NCBI GenBank assembly: GCA_024642115.1
Contig: JAHEBU010000001.1
Span: forward strand, 62,001 to 126,000
Direction of reading: 5' to 3'
Source: Marivivens sp.
Lineage (GTDB): Bacteria > Pseudomonadota > Alphaproteobacteria > Rhodobacterales > Rhodobacteraceae
DNA length: 64,000 nucleotides
The translations under genes were made by a program, and so were the position numbers. Each line of letters begins with the position of its first letter. Within the stretch, counting starts at the first letter, position 1. The notes beneath the pieces were generated by a model. That model had not been told where the DNA came from, did not search any database, and saw only the letters and a program-made list of their open reading frames with translations. Below, one piece after another: positions 46,606 to 55,532 of the stretch.

Positions 46606-47990
46606 GGGCGGATACGCTCCCGGATCAGGGTTTGCAGGGTGAACAGGTCGTTGGGAACCCGCGTCACCCGTTCCGCACGCTCATACAGGTCCGCCATGCG
46701 CGGGGGAAGGGGGGGCCTGATCCCGGTGGCCTGTTCGACGGCATCGGGAAACTTGGCAGGGTGGGCGGTGGCAAGGGTGATCATCGGGACCGGGCCAAGG
46801 TGATCGGTGGCGACGCGGACCCCCACCGCCGAATGGGGGCAGAGCAATTCGCCTGCCGTGGCGAGTGTCGATTTGATCGTCGCGCGCGTTTCATCCTCGG
46901 ACACCCGCCCGCTGGCAAAGGTCTGTCTGAGCATCTCGTAGGCGCCCTGCGAAATCGCAAACTGGCCCTTGGATTTGAGGTCTTCCATCTGCCCCGCTAC
47001 CGCCGCGCCGTCCCGGCCATAGGCATCGAACAGCGCCCGTTCAAAGTTCGACGACACCTGAATATCCATCGACGGGCTGATCGACGGGGTCACGCCCATC
47101 TTCTGTTGCACGCCGGTTTGCAGGGTCCGGTGGAGGATGTCGTTCTGGTTGGTCGCCACGACCAGTTTGTCGATCGGCAGACCCATCCGCTTGGCAATGA
47201 AGCCCGCGTAGATGTCCCCGAAATTGCCGGTGGGCACGGTGAAACTGACCGGGCGATGCGGCGCGCCAAGGCTGACTGCACTGCTGAAGTAATAGACCAC
47301 CTGCGCCAGAACCCGGCCCCAGTTGATGCTGTTCACACCCGCCAGACGCACCTCGTCCCGGAAGGCAAAATCGTTGAACATGTCCTTGAGTGCTGCCTGA
47401 CAGTCGTCGAAATCGCCATCCACCGCCAAGGCGTGCACGTTCGCCTCGACCGGGGTCGTCATCTGGCGGCGCTGTACCTCGGACACCCGGCCATGCGGGT
47501 AAAGGATGAACACATCGACGTTCTTCAGCCCCCGGAACGCCTCGATCGCCGCCGATCCGGTGTCGCCGCTGGTGGCCCCGACGATGGTGATGCGACTGCC
47601 CGACCGGGTGAGGCTGGCCTGAAACATCTGGCCGATCAACTGCATGGCGAAATCCTTGAACGCCAGGGTCGGGCCGTGGAACAGCTCCAGCAGGAAATGA
47701 TTGGGGGCCAATTGAACAAGGGGGGCGCGGGCGGCATGGCCAAAGCCGCGGTAGGCGGCGGCGATCAAGCCCTTGAATTCGGCATCAGTGAACGTGTCGC
47801 CGATGAAAGGACGCATCACATCATAGGCGACGTCTTCATAGGACTGCCCGGCCATCGCAGCGATCTGGGCATGACTCAGTTGTGGCACTGTTTCGGGAAC
47901 ATAGAGACCACCGTCACGGGCAAGGCCCGTCATCATCGCTTCTTCAAAGGTCAGAACGGGGGCGGTCCCCCGGGTCGAGACATAGCGCAT
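46602..47990 (-). CDS. thrC: Threonine synthase
   Basis: This PLP enzyme makes threonine from O-phosphohomoserine. The 462 residues match the longer type. PLP lysine K112 lies in GPTLAFKDFAMQ, and the phosphate-binding GATSGDTGSAA motif and VPTGNFGDIYAG follow. The N-terminus MRYVSTRGTAPVLTFEEAMM is characteristic. It is two bases downstream of surf1 and overlaps the M16 gene, so it is probably co-transcribed with the oxidase assembly genes. Confidence 0.96.
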   Translation of the reverse strand: MRYVSTRGTAPVLTFEEAMMTGLARDGGLYVPETVPQLSHAQIAAMAGQSYEDVAYDVMRPFIGDTFTDAEFKGLIAAAYRGFGHAARAPLVQLAPNHFLLELFHGPTLAFKDFAMQLIGQMFQASLTRSGSRITIVGATSGDTGSAAIEAFRGLKNVDVFILYPHGRVSEVQRRQMTTPVEANVHALAVDGDFDDCQAALKDMFNDFAFRDEVRLAGVNSINWGRVLAQVVYYFSSAVSLGAPHRPVSFTVPTGNFGDIYAGFIAKRMGLPIDKLVVATNQNDILHRTLQTGVQQKMGVTPSISPSMDIQVSSNFERALFDAYGRDGAAVAGQMEDLKSKGQFAISQGAYEMLRQTFASGRVSEDETRATIKSTLATAGELLCPHSAVGVRVATDHLGPVPMITLATAHPAKFPDAVEQATGIRPPLPPRMADLYERAERVTRVPNDLFTLQTLIRERIRP

Positions 47991-47992
47991 GG

Positions 47993-48667
47993 TCAGGTCT
48001 TTCTTCGCAGCGTGCGGACGATCAGAAACCCGCTCATCACCGCCCAGACCAGGGCGAGCGAAAACCAGGTGATCGCGTAGTTCAGGTGATCGTTTGGAAT
48101 GCCGAGGCTGTCTATGGGCAAGGGCGTCACGCCTAGATCATTGGGCGACACTGTTGCGGCGATGACCATGATGGGTTCGGTTGTCAGGGCGGCGGCCATC
48201 GGGGTCACGTCCCGGGCAAACCAGATGTTGGACGGATCTGGGGCGGGGGTGAAACTGTCTACCTCCTGCGGCCAGTTGAGGTTGCCGGTGACGGTCATCG
48301 GGGTGGCGGGCCGGGGGTCTAACTTGGCGGTCTGGGGGATATAGCCCAGATCAACCATGATCCGGCGATCGTCATCTGTGACAAACCCCGAGATGATCCG
48401 ATAGCCGGGGCCACCCAGATCTGGGTCACTGGTCAGCACGTCCAGTTCCTGTCCCGTCGTGGTGCCGGTAACCGTGACGGGGCGAAAGCGATCGGCCGCA
48501 AAGTCGGGGGCGACGGGCAATGGGCCGGGCGGCGCGGCCATACGCAGGTCAATCTCGGCCAGAATGCCTTCTTTCCAATGCAGCCGCTGGATCTGCCAGA
48601 TACCAAGCCCGATCAGTATGGCACAACCGATAACGCCCAACAGGACCGGAAAGACGATGCGGCGCAT
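47993..48667 (-). CDS. surf1: SURF1 family cytochrome c oxidase assembly protein
   Basis: This 224-residue inner-membrane protein helps insert haem a into subunit I of cytochrome c oxidase. It has the SURF1 layout: an N-terminal membrane helix (VFPVLLGVIGCAILIGLGIWQIQRLHWK), a periplasmic domain (GPGYRIISGF, VDLGYIP), and a C-terminal membrane helix (YAITWFSLALVWAVMSGFLI). It is separated from ctaE by a copy of the palindromic repeat and runs into thrC after two bases. Confidence 0.92.
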   Translation of the reverse strand: MRRIVFPVLLGVIGCAILIGLGIWQIQRLHWKEGILAEIDLRMAAPPGPLPVAPDFAADRFRPVTVTGTTTGQELDVLTSDPDLGGPGYRIISGFVTDDDRRIMVDLGYIPQTAKLDPRPATPMTVTGNLNWPQEVDSFTPAPDPSNIWFARDVTPMAAALTTEPIMVIAATVSPNDLGVTPLPIDSLGIPNDHLNYAITWFSLALVWAVMSGFLIVRTLRRKT

Positions 48668-48694
48668 GAAGCCCTCTTTGGATCAAATTGCGGG

Positions 48695-48852
48695 GGTGGG
48701 TTAAAACCCACCTTACAGACTGTCCCGGCTTCTTTGGTCTGAAAAACTCCCGCCGGAGGCTCCGGACGCGGGTCCGGGAGCCTCCGGCGGGAGTTGTTAT
48801 AGCAAGGTGAAGGGAAATGAGCCCGACATCGGTGGGTTCCAACCAACCCACC
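48695..48852. repeat. Composite palindromic repeat, full copy (ctaE/surf1 gap)
   Basis: It starts with GGTGGGTTAAAACCCACC and ends with GGTGGGTTCCAACCAACCCACC, an outer element with four extra bases. The inner hairpin resembles the copy at 15.9 kb but lacks one C in the left arm. It occupies almost the whole ctaE-surf1 gap, so it would be transcribed within the oxidase message. Confidence 0.9.
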
Positions 48853-48859
48853 TGTCCGA

Positions 48860-49669
48860 TCAGCCGCCAGAGCCACCCCAGATGTAAATGGCGCAGAACA
48901 GGAACAGCCACACCACGTCGACGAAGTGCCAGTACCAGGCAGCCGCCTCGAACCCCACATGCTGTTCGGGGGTGAAATGGCCCTGGTAGACGCGGTACAG
49001 GCACACGGCCAGAAAGATGGTCCCGATGATCACATGGAACCCGTGGAACCCCGTCGCCATAAAGAACGTCGCACCATAGATATTGCCCGAGAAGCCAAAG
49101 GCGGCGTGGCTATATTCATAGGCCTGGAACACGGTGAACAGCATCCCCAGCAGGATCGCCAGGATGAGGCCGTTCTTGATGTCTTTGCGGTTGTTCTCGT
49201 GCACCAGCGCGTGGTGCGCCCAAGTGGCCGCAGCCCCCGAACACAGCAGGATCAGGGTGTTGATCAGCGGCAGATGCCAGGGGTCGAACACCTCGATCCC
49301 GGCGGGTGGCCAAACACCATCGACGGCAGGATATTGCGGCCCCATCGGATACAGGGCGTTCTTGAAGAACGCCCAGAACCAAGCCGCAAAGAACATCACT
49401 TCGGACATGATGAACATGATGAAGCCATAGCGCAGGCCGATCCGCACAACGGGGGTATGATCGCCCGTCTGGCCCTCGTGCACTACCTCGGCCCACCATG
49501 CGTACATCGTATAAAGCACCAGCGCGAGGCCGATCAGAAAGCCGTAGGGGCCGCTTCCGTGCATCCACAGCACCGCGCCGAACAGCATGACGAAGGCCCC
49601 GATCGCGCCCAGAAACGGCCAGATCGAGGGGGGCAGGATATGGTAGTCGTGGTTCTTTTCATGCGCCAT
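48860..49669 (-). CDS. ctaE: Cytochrome c oxidase subunit III
   Basis: This 269-residue membrane subunit of the aa3 oxidase begins [19 protein letters not shown]. It has seven membrane segments, with the typical [15 protein letters not shown] and [14 protein letters not shown] helices and the final [14 protein letters not shown]. The position after ctaG is the standard alphaproteobacterial order. Its stop is eight bases from a palindromic repeat. Subunit I (ctaD) is not in the window. Confidence 0.97.
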   Translation of the reverse strand: MAHEKNHDYHILPPSIWPFLGAIGAFVMLFGAVLWMHGSGPYGFLIGLALVLYTMYAWWAEVVHEGQTGDHTPVVRIGLRYGFIMFIMSEVMFFAAWFWAFFKNALYPMGPQYPAVDGVWPPAGIEVFDPWHLPLINTLILLCSGAAATWAHHALVHENNRKDIKNGLILAILLGMLFTVFQAYEYSHAAFGFSGNIYGATFFMATGFHGFHVIIGTIFLAVCLYRVYQGHFTPEQHVGFEAAAWYWHFVDVVWLFLFCAIYIWGGSGG

Positions 49670-49716
49670 GTCGGTCGTTCCCTTGGGCTGGCTTGGGCCT
49701 GTCTTGAGGCCGGTCT

Positions 49717-50346
49717 TCAGTTTGTCTCTATGCCGTCTTGCGCCGCCGGTGTCAAAGCCGCAGGGGCGGCCTCCTTGGCGCGAGAGTCGGGTTTGTCGGT
49801 CTCGGGCAGGTCGATCTGGTAGAACGTGTAGCTTAGCGTGATCGTGTGGACGAACTTGCCCTCCGGATCCGTCACGATGGCCGGATCGACGTAAAAGCTG
49901 ACTGGCATCTCGACGGTTTCGCCCGGCTGCAACACCTGCTGGGTAAAGCAAAAGCATTCGATCTTGTCGAAATAAGACCCGGCCGCATAGGGCGTCACAT
50001 TATAGGCCGCCTGCCCGGCAATCGGATGATCGGTGGGATTGTGAGCTGTATAAAAGGCCAGACCGGTTTCCCCGATGCGCAACGTGATCGACCGCTGCGA
50101 CGGTTTGAAGATCCAGGGCATGTCCTGATCAACCGTGCCGTCAAAACGCACAGTGATCGTCTGGTCTAGGATGACATCGCTGCCGGCGTCGGCATTGTTC
50201 GTGGTCCCGCCATAGCCGGTGACCTTGCAGAACAGCGAATACATCGGGATCGCGGCCCAGGCCATCGCCCCCATGAACACCACCACGCCAACCAGACCCA
50301 CAAGGGTCTTGTGCGGCCCGTCCAACCTGTCGAACCACCGCTTCAT
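49717..50346 (-). CDS. ctaG: Cytochrome c oxidase assembly protein CtaG/Cox11
   Basis: This membrane-anchored copper chaperone delivers copper to the CuB site of subunit I. Of 209 residues, an N-terminal helix ([23 protein letters not shown]) precedes a periplasmic domain with the copper-binding ECFCFTQQ motif and [11 protein letters not shown]. Its start overlaps the small upstream gene by four bases. Confidence 0.95.
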   Translation of the reverse strand: MKRWFDRLDGPHKTLVGLVGVVVFMGAMAWAAIPMYSLFCKVTGYGGTTNNADAGSDVILDQTITVRFDGTVDQDMPWIFKPSQRSITLRIGETGLAFYTAHNPTDHPIAGQAAYNVTPYAAGSYFDKIECFCFTQQVLQPGETVEMPVSFYVDPAIVTDPEGKFVHTITLSYTFYQIDLPETDKPDSRAKEAAPAALTPAAQDGIETN

Positions 50347-50633
50347 TCGGTCCCCGGCGTGGTTGGGATGGCGGGGGTCAGCGGGCTGTCAGCGGGCCGG
50401 GTTGTGCGCGGCTCAGAGGGGGTGACGGGCACAGTCGTCACCTCGGAATCAGGCAAAAGCTGCGGTTGCAGGACGTGGTCGGTTGCTTCGAACTTGCCCA
50501 GATCGCCCAGTTCCATCACTTTGACCACGGTAAGGCCAAAGACCAGTCCTACAAAAGCAAGCAGTAACAGACCCAGGCCGATGTTGCGGCCCTTGCGGCG
50601 AATGTGCAGCGGATGTTCGGCGTTGATGGCCAT
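50343..50633 (-). CDS. Small single-helix protein between ctaB and ctaG
   Basis: This 96-residue protein begins [21 protein letters not shown] and has one membrane helix (about 19-41, IGLGLLLLAFVGLVFGLTVVKV), then a Pro/Thr-rich periplasmic tail. It overlaps ctaB by one base and ctaG by four. A small gene in this slot is common in alphaproteobacterial oxidase operons, where it is thought to aid assembly. I cannot give a proven function. Confidence 0.85.
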   Translation of the reverse strand: MAINAEHPLHIRRKGRNIGLGLLLLAFVGLVFGLTVVKVMELGDLGKFEATDHVLQPQLLPDSEVTTVPVTPSEPRTTRPADSPLTPAIPTTPGTE

Positions 50634-51565
50634 TACCAGGCTCCAAACCCTGCATGATGCAGCGCCGCCTCGATCAAAAGCGCGCCGAAATGCAGGAAAA
50701 GGTACGTAAGCGAATTGCGGAACACCCGCTTTTCCACGGCATATTTATCGGCCTCGGCCATCGCCTCGTCCCGCTTCCAGATGCGCCAGGCGCCCCATAG
50801 GAATTGCGCGTTCAGCGCCACCGACAGGACCAGATAGACCGGCCCGCCAATCGAGGTAAAGCCCAGCGCCAGCGCCACCGGGGCCAGCAGGATGGTATAT
50901 ACCAGCACATGGTTGCGTGTGACCCGCCGCCCATGCGTTTCAGTCAGCATCGGCACGCCCGCGTCTCCGTAATCGGATTTCAGGAACAGGGCCAGCGCCC
51001 AGAAATGCGGCGGCGTCCACATGAAGATCAGCGCAAACATCAACACCGATTCGACCGATATACCGCCTGTGGCGACGGCCCAGCCGATCATGGGCGGAAA
51101 GGCTCCGGCGGCACCGCCGATGACAATATTCTGCGGCGTCGCCCGCTTGAGCCACATCGAGTAGACGACCGCGTAAAAGAAGATCGTAAAGGCCAGCAGC
51201 CCGGCGGCCACCCAGTTGGTCGCCAGTGCCAGCAGGATCACCGAAAAGCCCGACAGGGCCAGACCCAGACCCAGCGCCTCGGACGCCTCGACCCGGCCAG
51301 AAGGGACGGGGCGGCCAGCCGTACGGCGCATCTTGGCGTCGATATCGGCATCCCACCACATGTTCAGCGCACCTGACGCACCTGCGCCCACTGCAATGCA
51401 CAGGATGGCGACAAAGCCGATGTAAGGATGGATCGGCACGGGGGACACAATCAGCCCGACCAGCGCAGTGAACACGACCAACGACATCACACGCGGCTTG
51501 AGCAAGGCGAAATAGTCGCCCAGTCCTGCGTCGCGGGGGGCCTCGGTCAGGCTTGCGTCGGTCAT
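50633..51565 (-). CDS. ctaB: Haem O synthase (protohaem IX farnesyltransferase)
   Basis: This polytopic membrane enzyme attaches a farnesyl group to haem B, the first step to haem A. About 310 residues hold the UbiA-family aspartate motif [12 protein letters not shown] and [14 protein letters not shown]. Two ATGs are adjacent; the second lies five bases after AGGAG and is preferred. It is the second gene after ctaC, from which a palindromic repeat separates it. Confidence 0.95.
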   Translation of the reverse strand: MTDASLTEAPRDAGLGDYFALLKPRVMSLVVFTALVGLIVSPVPIHPYIGFVAILCIAVGAGASGALNMWWDADIDAKMRRTAGRPVPSGRVEASEALGLGLALSGFSVILLALATNWVAAGLLAFTIFFYAVVYSMWLKRATPQNIVIGGAAGAFPPMIGWAVATGGISVESVLMFALIFMWTPPHFWALALFLKSDYGDAGVPMLTETHGRRVTRNHVLVYTILLAPVALALGFTSIGGPVYLVLSVALNAQFLWGAWRIWKRDEAMAEADKYAVEKRVFRNSLTYLFLHFGALLIEAALHHAGFGAW

Positions 51566-51581
51566 CATCGCTCCTCGGGGC

Positions 51582-51637
51582 GGTGGGTTACCCACCTTAC
51601 AGTGTCGTGGCACCTGTAAGGTGGGTTTCAACCCACC
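51582..51637. repeat. Outer-element palindromic repeat between ctaC and ctaB
   Basis: Only outer elements are present. GGTGGGTTACCCACC runs into CTTACAG, and CTGTAAGGTGGGTTTCAACCCACC faces it after an 11-base loop. The arms ACCCACCTTACAG and CTGTAAGGTGGGT pair over 13 bases. There is no inner CCCGCCGGAGG hairpin. It would be transcribed within the oxidase operon. Confidence 0.85.
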
Positions 51638-51650
51638 CTACTCTTGCCCG

Positions 51651-52514
51651 TCAGGACGACGGGTTCTGCACCTTGGCTTCGGCCAGCCAGGCGTCATAGG
51701 TTTCCTGGCTTACCACCTTGACGGTGATCGGCATCGCCGAATGGGCCTGTCCGCACAGGGCTGAACATTGGCCGAAATAGATGCCTTCCTTTTCGGCCTT
51801 GAACCAGACCTCGGCCAGACGACCGGGGACGGCGGCGATGTGCACACCAAAGCCGGGGACCATGAAGCCGTGGATCACATCGGCCCCGGTCACCTGCACG
51901 ACCACTGTCTTGCCCACGGGCACTACAAGTGCGGTATCGGTGGCCAGACGGAATTCCTGATCGGTGTAGCCTGCGGCCTTGAGCTCTTCGCTGATCTTGG
52001 GACTCAGGTTCCCTTCGCCCGATCCGATCATGTAGCTGTCAAATACCACGCCGTCGTCGGGATATTCATAGGTCCAGTACCACTGGTGGCCCACAACCTT
52101 CACATGCATGTCGCCTTCGGGAATTTCTTCCTGGTTGAACAGAACGGGCAGCGAAAACGCCCCGATGAACACCAGGATGATGATCGGCACGATGGTCCAA
52201 GCAATTTCCAGGGGCGAATTGTGGGTGAACGTGGCGGGTTTGGGGTTTGTCCGGCTGTTGTACCGGATGGCCACCCAGACCAGCAGCAGGGTCACGAAGG
52301 CGGTGATAATTGAAATGATGATCAGGATCATGTGATCCAGCCCGTGGATGTCAGCCGCCACCTGCGTCCCTGCCGTCTGGAACCCCATCCCGCCCGGCGT
52401 CGGCGCGCCCACAATTTCAAGCTGTTGCGTCACCTCCTGCGCAAAGGCCGCTGGTGCGGTCAGCATCAGGCCAATCATGGCGGCAGTCGAAGTGGCGAGG
52501 TTGGTCAGTCGCAT
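51651..52514 (-). CDS. ctaC: Cytochrome c oxidase subunit II
   Basis: This 287-residue subunit accepts electrons from cytochrome c. A signal peptide (MRLTNLATSTAAMIGLMLTAPAAFA) is followed by two membrane helices and a periplasmic cupredoxin domain. Binuclear CuA ligands are in CSALCGQAHSAMPI, with an upstream His in VIHGFMVPGFG. It heads the leftward oxidase cluster; its promoter must lie in the 183-base gap shared with tldD. Confidence 0.97.
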   Translation of the reverse strand: MRLTNLATSTAAMIGLMLTAPAAFAQEVTQQLEIVGAPTPGGMGFQTAGTQVAADIHGLDHMILIIISIITAFVTLLLVWVAIRYNSRTNPKPATFTHNSPLEIAWTIVPIIILVFIGAFSLPVLFNQEEIPEGDMHVKVVGHQWYWTYEYPDDGVVFDSYMIGSGEGNLSPKISEELKAAGYTDQEFRLATDTALVVPVGKTVVVQVTGADVIHGFMVPGFGVHIAAVPGRLAEVWFKAEKEGIYFGQCSALCGQAHSAMPITVKVVSQETYDAWLAEAKVQNPSS

Positions 52515-52697
52515 GTCATACCCTGTTCTGTTCGACCCGCTGTCCCGGGCGCGAAAGGTTCATTCGGGCCGAGGCCCGGACGGAATCCCGTTGTATCCGT
52601 CGCAGCTAGTCCCATATTCTGAACCACAACTCAAGAACCGCTGTTGCGGCAGATGGACGCTTTTTGTGGTCCATGCGCCCCGTCCCTAGGAAATGCC

Positions 52698-54131
52698 ATG
52701 CCCAGCCAGACCTCAATCGACGCCTTTCGCCCGTTCCAGACCGACCTGGACCCCGACCGCGCCCTTGCCCTGGTGCAAGAGGCGACCGCCGGGGCCGACG
52801 ACGGAGAGCTGTTCCTCGAACGCCGGCGGTCCGAGGTGATTTCGTTCGATGACGGCCGGGTAAAAACTGCCAGCTATGACGCCGCCGAGGGATTCGGCCT
52901 GCGCGCCGTGCGCGGCGAAACCGCAGGCTATGCCCATTCCACCACCATATCCGAGGAAAGCCTGCGCCGTGCAGTGGCCACCGCCCGGCTGGCCGTGGGC
53001 GACGGCGGCGGCACCATGGCCCCCGGACCACGCGCGACCAACGTGAAACTCTATTCCGACGATGATCCGATGCTTCAGGCCACCTTTCCGGCCAAGATCG
53101 ACGTGCTGCGCGACATCGACGCCTTCGCCCGCGATCTGGACCCCCGCGTGGTGCAGGTGTCGGCCACGCTGGCCGCCAGCCACCAAGAGGTCGTAATCCT
53201 GCGCCCCGAAGGCACGCTGGTCACCGATATCCGCCCGATGGCCCGGCTCAACGTTTCGGTCATCGTGGAACAGAACGGCCGCCGCGAATCCGGGACCGCA
53301 GGCGCAGGCGGGCGCAGCGGGCTGATCGGCCTCATCGCACGCGACCATTGGGAAGGCGCCGTGCGCGAGGCGCTCCGCATCGCGACCGTCAACCTTGACG
53401 CCGAGGCCGCCCCCGCAGGCATGATGGACGTGGTCCTTGGCCCCGGCTGGCCCGGCATCCTGCTGCACGAGGCCGTCGGGCACGGGCTGGAAGGGGACTT
53501 TAACCGCAAAGGCACCAGCGCATTCGCCGGATTGATGGGGCAACAGGTCGCAGCCCGTGGCGTGACGGTTCTGGACGACGGCACCATCCCCGACCGGCGC
53601 GGGTCGATCACCGTGGATGACGAAGGGACACCTTCGGCCAAGAACGTCCTGATCGACGACGGCGTGCTGGTCGGCTTCATGCAGGACCGGCAGAACGCCC
53701 GGTTGATGGGCGTCGCCCCCACCGGCAATGGGCGGCGCGAAAGTTTCGCCCATATCCCCATGCCGCGCATGACCAACACCTATATGCTGGCAGGCAACGC
53801 AGACCCGGCGGCCATGGTCGCCGACCTCAAGGACGGGATCTATGCGGTCGGATTTGGCGGCGGACAGGTCGATATCACCAACGGCAAGTTCGTGTTTTCC
53901 TGCACCGAAGCCTACCGGGTCAAGAACGGCAAAGTCGGCGCGCCGGTCAAAGGGGCGACCTTGATCGGGGACGGGGCCACCGCGCTCAAGCAGATCCGGG
54001 CGATCGGCAACGACCTGCAACTGGACCCCGGTATCGGCAACTGCGGCAAGGCCGGGCAATGGGTGCCGGTGGGCGTGGGGCAACCCAGCCTGATGATCGG
54101 CGGGCTGACGGTGGGCGGCGCGCAGACCTAA
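52698..54131 (+). CDS. tldD: Metalloprotease TldD
   Basis: This is the catalytic half of the TldD/TldE peptidase, which trims peptides such as microcin precursors and antitoxins. The 477 residues carry zinc motif HEAVGH near residue 257 (LLHEAVGHGLEGD) and the late FSCTEAYRVKNGKVG and GNCGKAGQ motifs. The ATG follows AGGAA. No tldE is adjacent. It diverges from ctaC. Confidence 0.95.
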   Translation: MPSQTSIDAFRPFQTDLDPDRALALVQEATAGADDGELFLERRRSEVISFDDGRVKTASYDAAEGFGLRAVRGETAGYAHSTTISEESLRRAVATARLAVGDGGGTMAPGPRATNVKLYSDDDPMLQATFPAKIDVLRDIDAFARDLDPRVVQVSATLAASHQEVVILRPEGTLVTDIRPMARLNVSVIVEQNGRRESGTAGAGGRSGLIGLIARDHWEGAVREALRIATVNLDAEAAPAGMMDVVLGPGWPGILLHEAVGHGLEGDFNRKGTSAFAGLMGQQVAARGVTVLDDGTIPDRRGSITVDDEGTPSAKNVLIDDGVLVGFMQDRQNARLMGVAPTGNGRRESFAHIPMPRMTNTYMLAGNADPAAMVADLKDGIYAVGFGGGQVDITNGKFVFSCTEAYRVKNGKVGAPVKGATLIGDGATALKQIRAIGNDLQLDPGIGNCGKAGQWVPVGVGQPSLMIGGLTVGGAQT

Positions 54132-54150
54132 GCGCGGCCACCCCCCTCCT

Positions 54151-54170
54151 CGCCCCGGCAGTCCGGGGCG
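54151..54170 (+). terminator. GC-rich hairpin after tldD
   Basis: CGCCCCGG and CCGGGGCG form a perfect eight-base stem with loop CAGT, 19 bases past the tldD stop. No T-tract follows, so termination is only suggested. Confidence 0.5.
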
Positions 54171-54250
54171 GGGCGACATCCGGTTTCCCTGACCTTTCGC
54201 CCTGACCGCCTTTGATGCATTCTCGGCCCAGTTCCACATATGGAGGTATG

Positions 54251-54853
54251 ATGCGCCCTGCCCATTTGCCCGCCTTGGCATTTGCCCTGTCCAACCTGGT
54301 TTCCCCCGCCACCGCACAACAGGAGTCGTCCGAGGCCAGCGGCAATTTCGGCGGCGCAGACCTGAACGGCTATTATTATCAGGCCGAGGTGTACCGCAGT
54401 TCCGAATTTCTGGTCCTGCGCATCTGGGAAAGCCTGAGCGGGCCGGACGGACCGTGGAGCCTGACGCTCGACAACACCAAATTCGCCTATACGCCGCTGG
54501 GCGGGCGCGAATGGCTGACGGCCCTGCCCGAAGGGCCGCTGGTGCTGACCACCGAATCCGAAAATGACGGGACACTTTATACGACCCGCACGATTCTGTC
54601 GCACATGGACAACATGATCGCCGTGACCAGCCATGCGACCTATGCAAACAGCCTGGCCGGAGCCGAACGTCCGGCCGACACGGCCCGGTGCTTTGCCGCG
54701 CAATGCTGGTCCTGCGAAGCGGACGTGTGGAATGGCGGCGCACTGGCCGGTGGCGAACACGTCGAGGCCTATGTGGCCTACGAGGACCGCAACGCGAGCC
54801 TGTGGCACCCGGACCGGGCCATCGACCTTGGCCTGTGCCCCGCCTATGACTGA
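54251..54853 (+). CDS. Exported protein of unknown function
   Basis: This 200-residue protein has a probable signal peptide (MRPAHLPALAFALSNLVSPATA), a beta-rich body (YYYQAEVYRSSEFLVLRIWESL) and several cysteines in the last 60 residues (CFAAQCWSCEADVW, GLCPAYD). These are likely disulphides in the periplasm. Of two tandem ATGs, the second has the better spacing from TGGAGG. It overlaps the next acetyltransferase gene by eight bases. No family is recognised. Confidence 0.72.
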   Translation: MRPAHLPALAFALSNLVSPATAQQESSEASGNFGGADLNGYYYQAEVYRSSEFLVLRIWESLSGPDGPWSLTLDNTKFAYTPLGGREWLTALPEGPLVLTTESENDGTLYTTRTILSHMDNMIAVTSHATYANSLAGAERPADTARCFAAQCWSCEADVWNGGALAGGEHVEAYVAYEDRNASLWHPDRAIDLGLCPAYD

Positions 54854-55325
54854 CCCAGTGCCCCGCAGGACTGCCCCCGCCGACCTTGATCCGCTGGCCG
54901 ACCTGTTCGATCGTCTTTGGCACGTCGCTCATTCCGGGCATGTCCCGCCCGAACTCGAGGCGCTGCGCACGCGCCCGGACTTCCTGCGGCGGCTGTTGGG
55001 CTTTGGGGATGGACTTCGGGTTATCGGCCCGGTGGGCAAACCACAGGGCTTTGCTGCGGTGGTGGGCAACCACCTGGATCAACTGTATGTGGCCCAGCAG
55101 CTTTGGGGGACCGGGGCGGCGCGGGTTCTGATGGACGACGCGCTGGCGCGGATTGCCGCAGCCGGGCACCGGACAGCGGTGCTCGAATGCAACGTCCACA
55201 ACCTGCGGGCGGCGGCGATGTATCGCAAATCCGGCTGGACCGAACGCGGGGTCGAACGTGTGATGCTCGATTCGGCGGCAGGGCCGTTTGGACTGGACTG
55301 CCTTGTGTTTGATCGGGCGCTATAG
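54846..55325 (+). CDS. GNAT family N-acetyltransferase
   Basis: This 159-residue protein carries the GNAT core YVAQQLWGTGAARVLMDDAL (acetyl-CoA loop QxxGxG-like) and LECNVHNLRAAAMYRKSGW. The acceptor is unknown. It begins within the end of the preceding exported-protein gene and is closed by a good intrinsic terminator, so the two form a short unit. Confidence 0.85.
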   Translation: MTDPVPRRTAPADLDPLADLFDRLWHVAHSGHVPPELEALRTRPDFLRRLLGFGDGLRVIGPVGKPQGFAAVVGNHLDQLYVAQQLWGTGAARVLMDDALARIAAAGHRTAVLECNVHNLRAAAMYRKSGWTERGVERVMLDSAAGPFGLDCLVFDRAL

Positions 55326-55327
55326 GC

Positions 55328-55346
55328 AACGGGACGCCCCGTTTTG
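55328..55346 (+). terminator. Intrinsic terminator after the acetyltransferase gene
   Basis: AACGGG and CCCGTT pair around loop ACGC, followed by TT in the run CGTTTT, directly after the stop. The stem is short but correctly placed. Confidence 0.6.
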
Positions 55347-55532
55347 GCCATATCCATCAGAGCGGCGCGATCCCGGTGCTCAGAGTGTGACCGTCATTAA
55401 CATCGGTATTTCAGCGGGTTCGGCAGCTATGTTGGTTCGGGCCCAAAAAAATGTTCGCACAGCAATTCGCCTTTCATACCTTGTTAACCCCGGCCACGCT
55501 AAATCTGGAGTTGCAACAGGCGGAGCTGCTGG

